DNA of 64,000 bases from Alphaproteobacteria bacterium (GTDB taxonomy: Bacteria; Myxococcota_A; UBA796; GCA-2862545): NCBI GenBank assembly GCA_020632925.1, contig JACKER010000011.1, forward strand, positions 1 to 64,000, in the 5' to 3' direction. A program made the translations under genes and the position numbers. Positions 16,485 to 24,568 of this stretch are shown here, piece by piece. The notes below the pieces were generated by a model. That model was given only the letters and a program-made list of their open reading frames with translations. It was not told the origin of the DNA and did no database searches. Every line of letters starts with the position of its first letter. The stretch's first letter is position 1.

Positions 16485-18287
16485 CTACCGGCGGCGCCGA
16501 CGCCGGAGAGCGGCGACGACGAGCGGGAAGCCGAACAGCGCGATCGGGCCACCGGACGACGAGCAGCCCTTGTCGCAGCTCGAGGTGTCACAGCTCTTGC
16601 CCTTCTTCGAGGTGTCGCAGCCGGTCGAGTAGTAGGGGACGGGACCGGCCCGCATGTACGCACCCAGCCAGTCGCCGCTCGGGCCGGTCTGGGCGGCGTC
16701 GAGCTCGAGGATACCGAGCCCCTCGATGTCCGACGGTGGGAACACGAGGCTGTTGCCGAGGTCGCTGATGATCGGGGCGGCCAGGATGTCGAACAGCGCG
16801 GAGAACTGGCCCGCGACCTCGTCGTTGGCGCTGGGCAGGATCTCGCCGTACGTCGTCGTCGCGACGAAGTTGTCGCCGTCCACGTCGAGCGCGAAGTTCA
16901 GGTTCCCGGTCAGCGGATCGAAGTTCAGGTCCAAGCCTGCCACCGCGCTCGCGTCCACCTGGAACAGGCGGGTGCGCCGACCGTCCACCTCGGCCACGAA
17001 GCCCAGGCCGAGATCGTTGGTGAGGATGTCCACGTCGTGGCTGCCAGCCGGATCGGTGATCGGCGGCGACTTCGGGTCCACGAGGATGGACATCGGCGCC
17101 GCCTCGGGGAACAGCGTCTTGAAGGCGCCGCTGGGCGCGATGATCGCGAGCAGGCTGGTGTCGAGGGGGATGGGCAGCGCCAGCGACGGATCGTCGGACC
17201 GCAGGTCGTAGCAGAGCAGGCCGCCCGCCCAGGCCGAGTAGAGCGCGTAGTTCACGAAGTCGTCGTCCACGAACGCGCTGATCTCGGGCACGAAGGCCAC
17301 GCCGCCGTCGTCGCCGACCGGAGGCGGGGAGGAGGGGGTGGAGGCGCTACCGGTGCCGACGTAGTCCGCGACACAGTCCGCGACGGGAACGTCGATGGCG
17401 GTGGAGAGCGCGATCCGCAGCGCACCCGGCGTCTGGCCCTGCTGGGGCGTGATGTCGACGGCGTTCGGCCAGACGTTGAACGTCATGGGCACGCCCAGGT
17501 CGACCACCTCCGAGATGGTGAGCGAGGAGAACGTGTCCTCCAGGATCGGTTCGACGGCGGCCGGGATCGCCGCGACGACGGCGTCGACCGCGGGCTCCAT
17601 CTGGTCGAGGATCGACTGGTAGATGTCGAATCCGAAGAAGGACGTCACCTCGTTGACCACGTCGATCGTGTCGGCCAGCGCGCATCCCTGGAAGTTGAAG
17701 TCGGTGCTGTCCGCGTCCCAGTTCCAGACCGGCGTGGGGATCTGCACGTCGAGCCGCTTGGTGTCCTTCGTGCCGTCGCCGTCCACGTCCACCCCGTTGG
17801 GGTCGGGCGCCAGGGTCAGGGTCATCGGCACGTCGAAGGTGACGTGGACCGGGTCGAAGTACAGGTCGCAGGTGTCGTCGAAGATGTCGATCGTCGCGAG
17901 CTCGGCGAACACGTACAGGTCCGCTGGATCGGCGGCGCTGTTCACGTTGACCGTCGCGACGGCGCTCATCGTCAGCGCGTCGGTCCCGGGGACGACGACG
18001 AGCTGGTCGAGGTTGACCTCCACCCACATGCCGGACAGATCGAGTACGTAGCGGTACGCACACGCGCCGAGGAAGCAGCCGCTGGCGTCGGCGGAGTGGT
18101 AGGGCGGGACGTCGATCCGAGGCGGGATGAGGTCGCCCACCATGTCGGTGAGGATGCCGAACCCGTTCTCGTTGATCTCCAGCACCACGCCGTTGTCGAC
18201 GATCGACCCCACCGGGTGCTCGGCGAGCGCGGTGGCGGGCAGCGACAGACCCGCGGCGAAGCAGGCCAGGCGACGGACGGTGGACAT
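16485..18287 (-). CDS. Exported TULIP/BPI-like protein with C-terminal Cys/polyArg sorting tail
   Basis: Encodes 600 residues from the ATG at 18287. A Sec signal (VRRLACFAAGLSLPATALA) is followed by two similar halves, each with long alternating hydrophobic strands and an amphipathic helix. The stretch FVDDDFVNYALYSAWAGGLL closely resembles the BPI/LBP C-terminal barrel pattern (dfxNxxLyxxwxxGLL), suggesting a TULIP fold that binds lipid in a hydrophobic groove. A D/G loop (DVDGDGTKD) may bind calcium. The end has Cys clusters (CDTS, CDKGC), then SSSGGPIALFGFPLVVAALRRRRRR: a short hydrophobic segment and six Arg, like MYXO-CTERM or GlyGly-CTERM tripartite sorting signals. It is predicted to be surface-anchored. 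Fold and anchor are inferred from pattern only. Confidence 0.68.
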   Translation of the reverse strand: MSTVRRLACFAAGLSLPATALAEHPVGSIVDNGVVLEINENGFGILTDMVGDLIPPRIDVPPYHSADASGCFLGACAYRYVLDLSGMWVEVNLDQLVVVPGTDALTMSAVATVNVNSAADPADLYVFAELATIDIFDDTCDLYFDPVHVTFDVPMTLTLAPDPNGVDVDGDGTKDTKRLDVQIPTPVWNWDADSTDFNFQGCALADTIDVVNEVTSFFGFDIYQSILDQMEPAVDAVVAAIPAAVEPILEDTFSSLTISEVVDLGVPMTFNVWPNAVDITPQQGQTPGALRIALSTAIDVPVADCVADYVGTGSASTPSSPPPVGDDGGVAFVPEISAFVDDDFVNYALYSAWAGGLLCYDLRSDDPSLALPIPLDTSLLAIIAPSGAFKTLFPEAAPMSILVDPKSPPITDPAGSHDVDILTNDLGLGFVAEVDGRRTRLFQVDASAVAGLDLNFDPLTGNLNFALDVDGDNFVATTTYGEILPSANDEVAGQFSALFDILAAPIISDLGNSLVFPPSDIEGLGILELDAAQTGPSGDWLGAYMRAGPVPYYSTGCDTSKKGKSCDTSSCDKGCSSSGGPIALFGFPLVVAALRRRRRR

Positions 18288-18344
18288 GGGCACTCCGGGA
18301 CGCGAAGGCCCCACCTTAGCCGGCCGGACACCCACCTCACAACG

Positions 18345-18971
18345 TCATCGGCGACGTTTCAGGGCCCCCTCCACGTACGTGAGCCGCTCGGCCGCGCGTG
18401 CGTGCTTGTCCGCGGCGCGGCCCTCTGTCGCCAGGACGACCTCCCGGAGCCAGCCCGCCAGCTGTTCGAGGTGCGGGATCAGGTATGGATCGGTTCCCTC
18501 GAGCAGACGGGGTCCGAGCTCCAGCGCGAGGCCGGCGGACGTCTCCTCCCCGGGGACGGCGCGGAGGATCTCGGCGTATCGGCCGGCCTCGGGGGCCAGG
18601 GCCTCCTCCTCGATGCGCCAGCCGTGCTCCGCCAGCCACAGCCGCAGGCGCGGCGGATCGTCCTGGGCATGGAGCACGGCGACCGAAGGGCGGGGCCCGC
18701 GCTCGAGGATGCCGGCGATCGTGAGCGCGCCCATACCCCCGATGACCGCCACGTCCACCCGCCGAAAGGGGAGGAGCCCGTCGGCCACCACCCACGCGAC
18801 CTCGTCGTCGCCGGGGAGGCGTCGCATCCGGTTGGGCATGCGCTCCGTCGCGATGGCGCCGAGCGCGCGCGCGACGTGCCCGTGGTCGGCGCCGACGTCC
18901 ACCACGATCCCCGCGCCGGCCGGGACGAGCGAGGCCATCACCCGCCGTCGCTTCAGCCCGGCACGCTTCAC
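18345..18971 (-). CDS. TrmK-like tRNA (adenine-N1) methyltransferase
   Basis: Encodes 208 residues. The N-terminal basic segment leads to the SAM motif VVDVGADHGHVARAL (about 24-38), then the family block VAVIGGMGALTIAGIL, and a C-terminal helical segment. This organisation matches TrmK/YqfN, which in Gram-positives makes m1A22 in tRNA. TrmK is less usual in Deltaproteobacteria-like genomes, so a related small methyltransferase with a different RNA substrate is possible. It overlaps the upstream pseudokinase-like gene by 4 bases (ATGA), so its translation is coupled to that of a membrane protein. Confidence 0.68.
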   Translation of the reverse strand: MKRAGLKRRRVMASLVPAGAGIVVDVGADHGHVARALGAIATERMPNRMRRLPGDDEVAWVVADGLLPFRRVDVAVIGGMGALTIAGILERGPRPSVAVLHAQDDPPRLRLWLAEHGWRIEEEALAPEAGRYAEILRAVPGEETSAGLALELGPRLLEGTDPYLIPHLEQLAGWLREVVLATEGRAADKHARAAERLTYVEGALKRRR

Positions 18972-20716
18972 GGGGACCCTCGGAGCACGGCCGCCAGCCG
19001 GTCGAGCGCCGTGGGGTCGTCGTCGTCGTCCGCCGCCGCCAGCGCCGCACCGATGGCGTCCAGGTGGTCGGTGAGCGTGCGCTGCGAGGCGAGCATGCGC
19101 TCCCTGCGGACCGCGGCCGCGTCGAGGTCGGCGACCGTGCGCGCGAGCCGGTCGCGCTCGGCGCGCTGCGCCTCGTCCAGCGGGCGCGCATCGAGGACGG
19201 AGAGCCGGTGACGCACGACGTCCGCGTCCACGCCGGGCAGCTCGGTCCGCGCGGCGTCAGCGAGCCCCACCAGCTCCCGTTCGATCTCGCGCAGCGCCGC
19301 GCGGACATCGGTGGCGACCGCCGGGGGGAGTGAGGACTCCCCGAGCTCGCGTCGCGTCCGAGCGAGCGCCGCCCACGCGGGGTCGAGCCGGCCGCCGGCC
19401 GAGTGGTCGGCCAGCAGCGCGCGCGCCTGGCGATGGGCCGTGACCCCGGCGGCCTGCAGCGCCCGCGTCCGCCCCAGCTGCCGACCGACCCAGGCGCCGG
19501 CGGCGAGCGATCCTCCCGCGACGATCAGCGACACGAAGAGGGCCGGCAGGAAACCGATCGCCGCGAGCGCGACGCCCACCGCGAGCGCGACCAGACCGCC
19601 GCCCGCCCCGACCGCCGCCGGGAGCCACCACGGAACACCTGCGCGACTGCCCCAGGTGACGGGCAACCCGGTGGCGGTCGCGAGCTGGTTGGCGCGGTCC
19701 CGCGCTGCGCGCCGACCCGAGGTCCCCTCCACCACCACGGGGAGTCCTCGGGTGGCGAGCTGCTGGAGCACGGTGTCGGGGAGCCCCGTGAGCCCTGCGA
19801 GGAGCGAGCGCTGCTGGGCGTCCAGCTCCGCGATCCGCCCGGGCTCCACGAGCACCACCGAGCCCGGATCGGGGACGCGGTCGGGGGGCGGCGGGGCCCG
19901 TGTCGTCCGCACCTCGACGGTGGCCGGGTGCCTCGCTGCCAGCGTGCGCAGGTCGGTCGAGCGGCCCAGCTCCTGCAGGAGCGGCAGCGCCCCCGCACGA
20001 CGCGCCGGATCGCGGCCGAGCAGCTGCAGCAGGGCCGTGTCGAGCTCTGCGGGCAGGCCCGGTCGGAGCACGCCGGGGGCGACCGGGGTGCTCGCCGGGT
20101 TCGCCCGCTGCCACGAGCGACCCGTCGCGAGCGTCCACAGCAGCACCCCGAGGCCGTAGGCCGCGGCGGCGGCGTCGGGGGCGACGCCCGAGGACAGCTC
20201 CGGGGCGAGGCGGTCCGTCCACTCGCGCGGGAGCCGGTCGGGGAGGAGCCCCAGGGGCGCGAGCACGGGGGAACCCCGCGAGGTGAGCCCGATGTCCTCG
20301 GGTCGGATCAGCCCGCCCAGGGCGCCGTGCGCGGCGAGCACGCCGGGGAGGAGCGTGGCGCCGATCCATGCGACGGTGGCGGGGTCCAGCGGACCGCGGA
20401 TCCTCTCCAGGCCCTGGTCTTCGACGGGGGGCCGCAGCGCCGACGGGCGCGGTGAGGTGAGCACCCTCGAGGTACGCAGCAGGCCGACCTCGCGGAGGCC
20501 CGCCAGGAGCGCGTGCGCGTCGAGGAAGGCCTTCCTCGCCCGAGCGTCCTCCCGCTGCAGCACCAGCAGCTCCGCGGGCTCGCCCGTGTCCTCGGCGACC
20601 GCCCGCCACCTGCCGACCCCGTCCCGATGTGGCAGCCCGCTCACCACCAGGTGGCCCGCGACCCGCGTTCCCTCTTGCACCCGCGCCAACCCGACGTCGC
20701 ACGCTGCGACGTGCAT
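18968..20716 (-). CDS. Membrane protein with degenerate protein-kinase domain
   Basis: Encodes 582 residues from the ATG at 20716. The first 260 residues keep a kinase-like layout (AAHGALGGLIRPEDIGLTSRGSPVLAPLGLLP at the place of the HRDLKPEN...DFG loop, then YGLGVLLWTLATGRS and a final LLQLLGRDPARR helix), but the Gly loop, ATP Lys, HRD and DFG are all missing. It is therefore a likely pseudokinase. Two adjacent hydrophobic segments at about 365-415 (WWLPAAVGAGGGLVALAVGVALAAIGFLPALFVSLIVAGG) form a membrane hairpin, followed by a charged, Arg/Glu-rich coiled-coil tail ending in an Asp run. It may be a scaffold or signalling relic. It overlaps the methyltransferase gene. Confidence 0.62.
   Translation of the reverse strand: MHVAACDVGLARVQEGTRVAGHLVVSGLPHRDGVGRWRAVAEDTGEPAELLVLQREDARARKAFLDAHALLAGLREVGLLRTSRVLTSPRPSALRPPVEDQGLERIRGPLDPATVAWIGATLLPGVLAAHGALGGLIRPEDIGLTSRGSPVLAPLGLLPDRLPREWTDRLAPELSSGVAPDAAAAAYGLGVLLWTLATGRSWQRANPASTPVAPGVLRPGLPAELDTALLQLLGRDPARRAGALPLLQELGRSTDLRTLAARHPATVEVRTTRAPPPPDRVPDPGSVVLVEPGRIAELDAQQRSLLAGLTGLPDTVLQQLATRGLPVVVEGTSGRRAARDRANQLATATGLPVTWGSRAGVPWWLPAAVGAGGGLVALAVGVALAAIGFLPALFVSLIVAGGSLAAGAWVGRQLGRTRALQAAGVTAHRQARALLADHSAGGRLDPAWAALARTRRELGESSLPPAVATDVRAALREIERELVGLADAARTELPGVDADVVRHRLSVLDARPLDEAQRAERDRLARTVADLDAAAVRRERMLASQRTLTDHLDAIGAALAAADDDDDPTALDRLAAVLRGSP
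20694..20712. repeat. 19-bp inverted repeat at pseudokinase start
   Basis: A perfect inverted repeat, ACGTCGCA at 20694-20701 and TGCGACGT at 20705-20712 around a 3-base centre. It overlaps codons 2-8 of the pseudokinase gene and lies about 45 bases upstream of the divergent cyclic-nucleotide-binding protein start, a place where an operator could control both. It may also be a chance product of coding constraints. Confidence 0.3.
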
Positions 20717-20755
20717 CGTCCGTACATGCTATCAGGGTGGTCTGCGGAGAGCCGG

Positions 20756-21283
20756 ATGGCCGAGATTCCCACTGAGCAGATCCTGAGGTTCCTCCAGGAC
20801 GCCCCCATGTTCGGCGATCTGGACGAGGAGGAGCTCGCCCACCTCGTGCAGATCACGCAGATCCAGCGCCTCGGCGTGGGCGACTGGGTGTTCCGCGAGG
20901 GCGACCCCGGCGACGCCTGGTACGTGGTGTTCGACGGTGAGGTCGAGGTCGTGAAGGAGATGAAGGACGGGGTGCGGATCATCGCCGTCCTCGGGAAGCG
21001 CGCCTGCTTCGGCGAGATGGCCATCCTCGACGGCTCCCCGCGCTCCGCCTCGGTCCGCGCGACCCGCGACTCCGTGGTGTTCCGTTTCGCCAGGACCCAG
21101 TTCTCGGCACTGCTCGCGTCGGGCAACCTGTCGGCGTACAAGCTGGTCCACCAGATGGCGTTGGTCCTGGTCTCGCGTCAGCGGCGCACCACGCATCGGC
21201 TCGCCGAGCTGCTGGGCGCGGTGGACACGGGGCTGCGCGAGCGGCTGGGCCCGCTGATGGACCAGTCCTCGGTCGCCGAGTGA
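20756..21283 (+). CDS. Cyclic nucleotide-binding domain protein
   Basis: Encodes 175 residues. The single cNMP-binding domain has the usual order: DAPMFGDLDEEELAHLV, a beta-roll (VGDWVFREGDPGDAWYVVFDGEVEVV), and a phosphate-binding cassette FGEMAILDGSPRSASV at 85-100 with Glu 87 and Arg 96. No HTH or effector domain follows; the C-terminal 60 residues are helical. Such stand-alone domains bind cAMP or cGMP (or have lost binding) and act as adaptors. It is divergent from the pseudokinase gene and overlaps the start of the next gene by 4 bases (GTGA), suggesting an operon. Confidence 0.85.
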   Translation: MAEIPTEQILRFLQDAPMFGDLDEEELAHLVQITQIQRLGVGDWVFREGDPGDAWYVVFDGEVEVVKEMKDGVRIIAVLGKRACFGEMAILDGSPRSASVRATRDSVVFRFARTQFSALLASGNLSAYKLVHQMALVLVSRQRRTTHRLAELLGAVDTGLRERLGPLMDQSSVAE

Positions 21284-21894
21284 TCTGGGGGCTGGTGGCG
21301 GCCGCCCTCGCCGGGACCGTCCCGGCCGACCGCATCCGTCCGGCCCTCGTCGGCATCGACACCCCCGATCGGTACTCGGTGTGGCGCGCCCAGCACGGGC
21401 TCCCGCCGGACGATCCGGTCTGCGAGGTGGCCTGGTCGTCGACCGCCCTGCTGTGCTTCCGGGTGTGGGAGGGCGAGCAGCGGCGCTTCGTCCACGCTTC
21501 CGACCTGGCCGCGTGGGGCGCGACCGCGGGCGAGCTGCACGATCTCGTCACCAGGGCGGCCGAGGCGCACCTCGCGGCCGCGACGCTGGAGCCGGTCACG
21601 GGTTCGTCCTCGACGTACCTGCAGCTGCTCGACGGAGACGGGTGGTCCGCCGTCGGCGTGCTGCGGCCGGATCTCGTGGCTGCTCGGCTCGGAGGCGGTC
21701 CTGTCCGCATGTCCGCACCGGTCCAGGGGGCGCTGCTCGCGTGGCGTGCCGAGGGCGAGGAGCTCGACCGGATCATGGCGATCGGGGTGAAGGAGATCCA
21801 CGATCGCGGTCCGCAGGCGGTGAGCCCACACGTCTGGCAGTGGGACGGCAAGGTGTGGCTGCCGTTCGGCGAGGCCGTCCCGGCCACCCCCTGA
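21280..21894 (+). CDS. Exported DUF1444-like hypothetical protein
   Basis: Encodes 204 residues from the GTG at 21280 that overlaps the upstream TGA. The N-terminus (MIWGLVAAALAGTVPA) is a short signal peptide. The rest is alpha/beta with a late run (WSAVGVLRPDLVAARLGGGPVRMSAPVQGALLAWRAEGEELDRIMAIGVKEIHDRG, then LSPHVWQW-type ending) that recalls DUF1444, a family of unknown function in which a similar AvPxxD/lxxw block recurs. It probably acts outside the cytoplasm. It is followed by a hairpin (21903-21928). Confidence 0.6.
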   Translation: MIWGLVAAALAGTVPADRIRPALVGIDTPDRYSVWRAQHGLPPDDPVCEVAWSSTALLCFRVWEGEQRRFVHASDLAAWGATAGELHDLVTRAAEAHLAAATLEPVTGSSSTYLQLLDGDGWSAVGVLRPDLVAARLGGGPVRMSAPVQGALLAWRAEGEELDRIMAIGVKEIHDRGPQAVSPHVWQWDGKVWLPFGEAVPATP

Positions 21895-21902
21895 ACGAGA
21901 AA

Positions 21903-21928
21903 ACCCCCGGAACCGTGGTTCCGAGGGT
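21903..21928 (-). terminator. Terminator hairpin between tRNA-Ala and the convergent gene
   Basis: An imperfect GC-rich inverted repeat (CCCCCGGAACC against GGTTCCGAGGG) lies between the end of the upstream plus-strand gene and the minus-strand tRNA-Ala. On the minus strand the hairpin is followed by TTTTCTC, a fair Rho-independent signal, so it probably ends the tRNA transcript. Confidence 0.6.
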
Positions 21929-21941
21929 CTTCGAAGTCGAG

Positions 21942-22014
21942 TGGAGCTGATGGGACTCGAACCCACTACCTCCAGAATGCCATTCTGGCGCTCTCCCAGC
22001 TGAGCTACAGCCCC
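21942..22014 (-). tRNA. tRNA-Ala (GGC)
   Basis: Reading the minus strand from 22014, the full cloverleaf is visible: acceptor GGGGCTG pairing with CAGCTCC, a D arm GCTC/GAGC, an anticodon stem CCAGA/TCTGG with loop ATGGCAT, and a T arm with GTTCGAG. The anticodon is GGC (codons GCC/GCU). The G3-U70 wobble pair, the identity mark for alanyl-tRNA synthetase, is present. CCA is not encoded. Confidence 0.95.
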
Positions 22015-22066
22015 GACGCCTTCTGGCTTAATGCGCAGGCCGAGGCGGGGCAAGGGCAACGGCGGA

Positions 22067-22399
22067 TCAGGGCGTCTGCGTCTCGTCGCTGTCGGGCTGC
22101 GGCCCGCGGATCTCGTCGATCCGGGTCTCGAGCTCGTCGATCCGCTCCATCGCCTTGCGCAGCGCCGGGTGGTCGATCTCGCCGGCCTCCACCAGGCGGA
22201 ACGCCGTCTTCCCGAGGCGGATCCAGAAGTGGTCGAGGTCCTTCTGGTGCTGACGCAGGGCCAGGCGCGCACGACCGCTCTCCGCCGCCTTGCCGAGCTC
22301 GGTGCGGCCACGGCCGACCAGGCGTCGCACGGCGCTGCGGAGGACGTCTCCGAGGAGGGGTTCGAGCTGGGATCGCGGGGGTGGGCGCTCGTCGGGCAT
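22067..22399 (-). CDS. Small helical hypothetical protein
   Basis: Encodes 110 residues from the ATG at 22399 (MPDERPPPRSQLEPLLG). It is almost wholly helical: an N-terminal amphipathic segment with many Arg, then FWIRLGKTAFRLVEAGEIDHPALRKAMERIDELETRIDEI, a heptad-like coiled coil, and an acidic Pro-rich tail. No signal or membrane segment is visible. The gene is divergent from the acyltransferase gene with 24 bases between starts. Function is unknown; the coiled coil suggests oligomerisation or a scaffold. The long in-frame extension at its 5' side is antisense to the acyltransferase and is not real. Confidence 0.62.
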   Translation of the reverse strand: MPDERPPPRSQLEPLLGDVLRSAVRRLVGRGRTELGKAAESGRARLALRQHQKDLDHFWIRLGKTAFRLVEAGEIDHPALRKAMERIDELETRIDEIRGPQPDSDETQTP

Positions 22400-22423
22400 G
22401 GTCGGGTCCGCTATCTTCGGGGC

Positions 22424-23239
22424 GTGGGTCTGCCAAGCGCCGTCCAGTCGGTCGAGGTTCGGGCTGTGGAGCAGCGTCCCTGGTGGGGCGAGGCGTGGGG
22501 CTTCGTCATGGCCGGGTGGGCCCTCGGTGCCGCCATGTTCCTGGCGCTGACGATGGGCGTGTTCCTGGTCCTGCCCTTCGTGGTGGTGCCGCGCGGGCGG
22601 CGGGAGCGGCTCACGATGCCCGGCGCCGTCCGCTGGTCCGGCCTGGTGCTGCACCAGGTCCTCGGTCTGCAGGAGCGCGTGGAGGGCCGGCTGGCGCTCG
22701 CCGAGGACGAGGGCGCGTTGGTGCTGTCCAACCACCGATCGTGGCTCGATCCGCTCCTCCTGATGCACCACCTGCGCAGCAACGGCCTGTCGAAGAAGGA
22801 GGTGCTCTACATCCCGTTCGTCGGCCTGATGGGGTGGCTGTGCGGGGCGGTCTACTTCGATCGTCGCGACAAGGACCAGCGCGCCCGGGCACGCAAGGAG
22901 GTCATGGACCTGGTCCGCTCGGGTCACCGCGTCCAGGTCTTCCCCGAGGGCACGCGCACCCGCTCGGGTCGCATCGGCGACCGGATCTACCTCAACCTGG
23001 CCATGGACTGCTTCCATGCAGGTGTCCCGGTGGTCTGCTGTTCGGTGTGGCGGACCGAGAACGTCCTGCCGGTGGGCGTGTTCCGCGCCTGGCGTGCGCG
23101 CCCCGTCGATCTGGTGATCGGTCCGACGCTGCGTCCGGCCGACTTCGCCGACGCCCATGTCTTCGCCGAGACCTGCTGGCGACACGTCGTCGAGGGTGTG
23201 GACCGGCTCGCCGACGCGGAGCAGCTCGAGGGGAGGTGA
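22424..23239 (+). CDS. PlsC-type 1-acylglycerol-3-phosphate acyltransferase
   Basis: Encodes 271 residues from the GTG at 22424. Residues 30-58 form a membrane helix (FVMAGWALGAAMFLALTMGVFLVLPFVVV). The acyltransferase motifs follow: NHRSWLD at 103-109 (catalytic His 104 and Asp 109), an acceptor region FDRRDKD, and FPEGTR at 173-178. The family acylates lysophosphatidic acid in phospholipid synthesis at the inner face of the membrane. Other starts (for example GTG 22466) are possible; I chose 22424 because it keeps the whole N-terminus. It ends one base before the antisense tRNA-Leu. Confidence 0.82.
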   Translation: MGLPSAVQSVEVRAVEQRPWWGEAWGFVMAGWALGAAMFLALTMGVFLVLPFVVVPRGRRERLTMPGAVRWSGLVLHQVLGLQERVEGRLALAEDEGALVLSNHRSWLDPLLLMHHLRSNGLSKKEVLYIPFVGLMGWLCGAVYFDRRDKDQRARARKEVMDLVRSGHRVQVFPEGTRTRSGRIGDRIYLNLAMDCFHAGVPVVCCSVWRTENVLPVGVFRAWRARPVDLVIGPTLRPADFADAHVFAETCWRHVVEGVDRLADAEQLEGR

Positions 23240-23324
23240 TGCCCGGACCGGGACTCGAACCCGGACGCCCCTTCCGAGGCAGAGGATTTTAAATCCCCGG
23301 TGTCTGCCGTTCCACCATCCGGGC
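23240..23324 (-). tRNA. tRNA-Leu (TAA)
   Basis: Read from 23324 on the minus strand: acceptor GCCCGGA/TCCGGGC, a D arm, anticodon stem GGGGA/TCCTC with loop TTTAAAA, a long variable arm as in type II tRNAs (CTGCCTCGGAAGGGGCG region), and a T arm GGTTCGAGTCC. The anticodon is TAA (codons UUA/UUG). 85 bases without an encoded CCA. Its 3' end directly abuts the acyltransferase stop on the other strand. Confidence 0.95.
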
Positions 23325-23332
23325 ACGTCGTC

Positions 23333-23812
23333 CTAGGGAGCGGCGAGCTCCTCGGCGCTGACCGCGTGGTCCCACCGCTTCCGGACCGTGCCGTCCGGGG
23401 CGACGATCAAGGTGACCGGGATCTGGTCGGGCCAGTTCGGGATCAGCTTGGGCAGGGCACCGATCGGATCGGGGTCGTCGAGCACGAGGTGCACGAAACC
23501 CGTCATCTGTCGCTCGGTCAGGAAGGGCTCCACCTTGGACGGGCGGAGCTTGGGGAGATCGAGGTCGACGAAGATGGTCTCGATCTCGGGGTGGCTGCGC
23601 GCATAGGCCGCGAGGACGGGCATCTCCGCCTCACACGGGCCGCACCAGGTCGCCCAGAAGTTGACGAGGCGCTCGCGGTCGGCGGGCTCGAACAGCCGCT
23701 TGCGCAGCGTCTCGGCGTCCACCGCCTCCGCAGTCACCCGCTCCGGCACGACGCTCGGGGCAGGCTTCGGCTCGGCGCCCACCGCGCAGGCGGCCAGCAG
23801 CACCGTCATCAT
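23333..23812 (-). CDS. TlpA-like thioredoxin-fold lipoprotein
   Basis: Encodes 159 residues from ATG 23812. MMTVLLAACAVG is a lipoprotein signal (Cys 9). The thioredoxin fold follows, with the redox centre WCGPC (Cys 57 and Cys 60), the VNFWATW strand before it, and the cis-Pro loop QIPVTLIVAPDG near residue 133. TlpA/ResA-type proteins reduce disulphides outside the cytoplasm, often for cytochrome c maturation, which fits a genome with several multihaem proteins. The ATGA overlap with the upstream membrane-protein gene suggests one transcript. Confidence 0.85.
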   Translation of the reverse strand: MMTVLLAACAVGAEPKPAPSVVPERVTAEAVDAETLRKRLFEPADRERLVNFWATWCGPCEAEMPVLAAYARSHPEIETIFVDLDLPKLRPSKVEPFLTERQMTGFVHLVLDDPDPIGALPKLIPNWPDQIPVTLIVAPDGTVRKRWDHAVSAEELAAP

Positions 23813-24543
23813 CCAGACCTCCGCTCGGCCAGCCACCGGTCCGCGATGGCCAGGTCCGCGATCGGGTAACCCGGCAGGAGGAGCGCCCCGCACGCGAGCG
23901 CGCCCACCCCCGTCAACGTTCCCCCGATCACGAGCAACCCGTACGAGATCGCGATCGTCCGCGGGCCGGCGGTGATCGCGTCGCGGAGGGAGCCGAGGCC
24001 CGATGCGCCCGCCACCGCCGCCTCGAGCCCGGCGGTCGCGAAGCAGGCCCGCACCAGCAGCGCCAGGGCGACGCCCGCGACCGTCCCGATCGCCAGGATC
24101 ACCGACGCGGTCGCGACCCAGCCCTCGGAGAGCACGAGCGCGGCCGCGAGGACACCGACGGCCCCGACGACGCCGCCGATCCCGAGGCTGGCGGGGCCGA
24201 CGACGAGCTCGGCGCCGAGCACCGCGAGCGGTCGTCCCCAGGGCGGCGCCCGGTGACCGCGGGCGCGTGCGGCCACCGCCAGCATCCGGCTCCGGAGCGG
24301 CGCTCCGAGCACCGTCCTCGCCACCCAGCCTCCGATCAGCGCGAAGGCGGCAGGCGTGGCCCCGTGCACCAGCGCCTCGCGGAGCACCATCGCCGCCACC
24401 ACGTCCACCAGCAGGCATCCACCCGTGGGCAGGAGCAGGCCCACCGGATCGGTCCGCAGCAGATCCCAGGCTCCCCCGAGACTGGCGGCCAGTCCGGGGG
24501 GACCAGCGGGCGCTTCGGCGGGCAGGGTGGGGGCGACGCTCAT
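23809..24543 (-). CDS. Polytopic membrane protein of unknown function
   Basis: Encodes 244 residues from the ATG at 24543 (MSVAPTLPAEAPAG). After an amphipathic segment there are about six hydrophobic helices: LLLPTGGCLLVDVVAAMVL, FALIGGWVARTVL, ELVVGPASLGIGGVVGAVGVLAAALVL, TASVILAIGTVAGVALALL, TIAISYGLLVIGGTLTGVGALACGALLLPG. The pattern (Gly- and Ala-rich helices, Asp-rich loops) resembles bacterial DUF-type permease-like proteins, but no family was recognised. It precedes the TlpA-like gene with a 4-base overlap, and is divergent from a TatT-like lipoprotein. Confidence 0.7.
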   Translation of the reverse strand: MSVAPTLPAEAPAGPPGLAASLGGAWDLLRTDPVGLLLPTGGCLLVDVVAAMVLREALVHGATPAAFALIGGWVARTVLGAPLRSRMLAVAARARGHRAPPWGRPLAVLGAELVVGPASLGIGGVVGAVGVLAAALVLSEGWVATASVILAIGTVAGVALALLVRACFATAGLEAAVAGASGLGSLRDAITAGPRTIAISYGLLVIGGTLTGVGALACGALLLPGYPIADLAIADRWLAERRSG

Positions 24544-24568
24544 GGGGCGCAGAGTGTACCGTCGCGGC

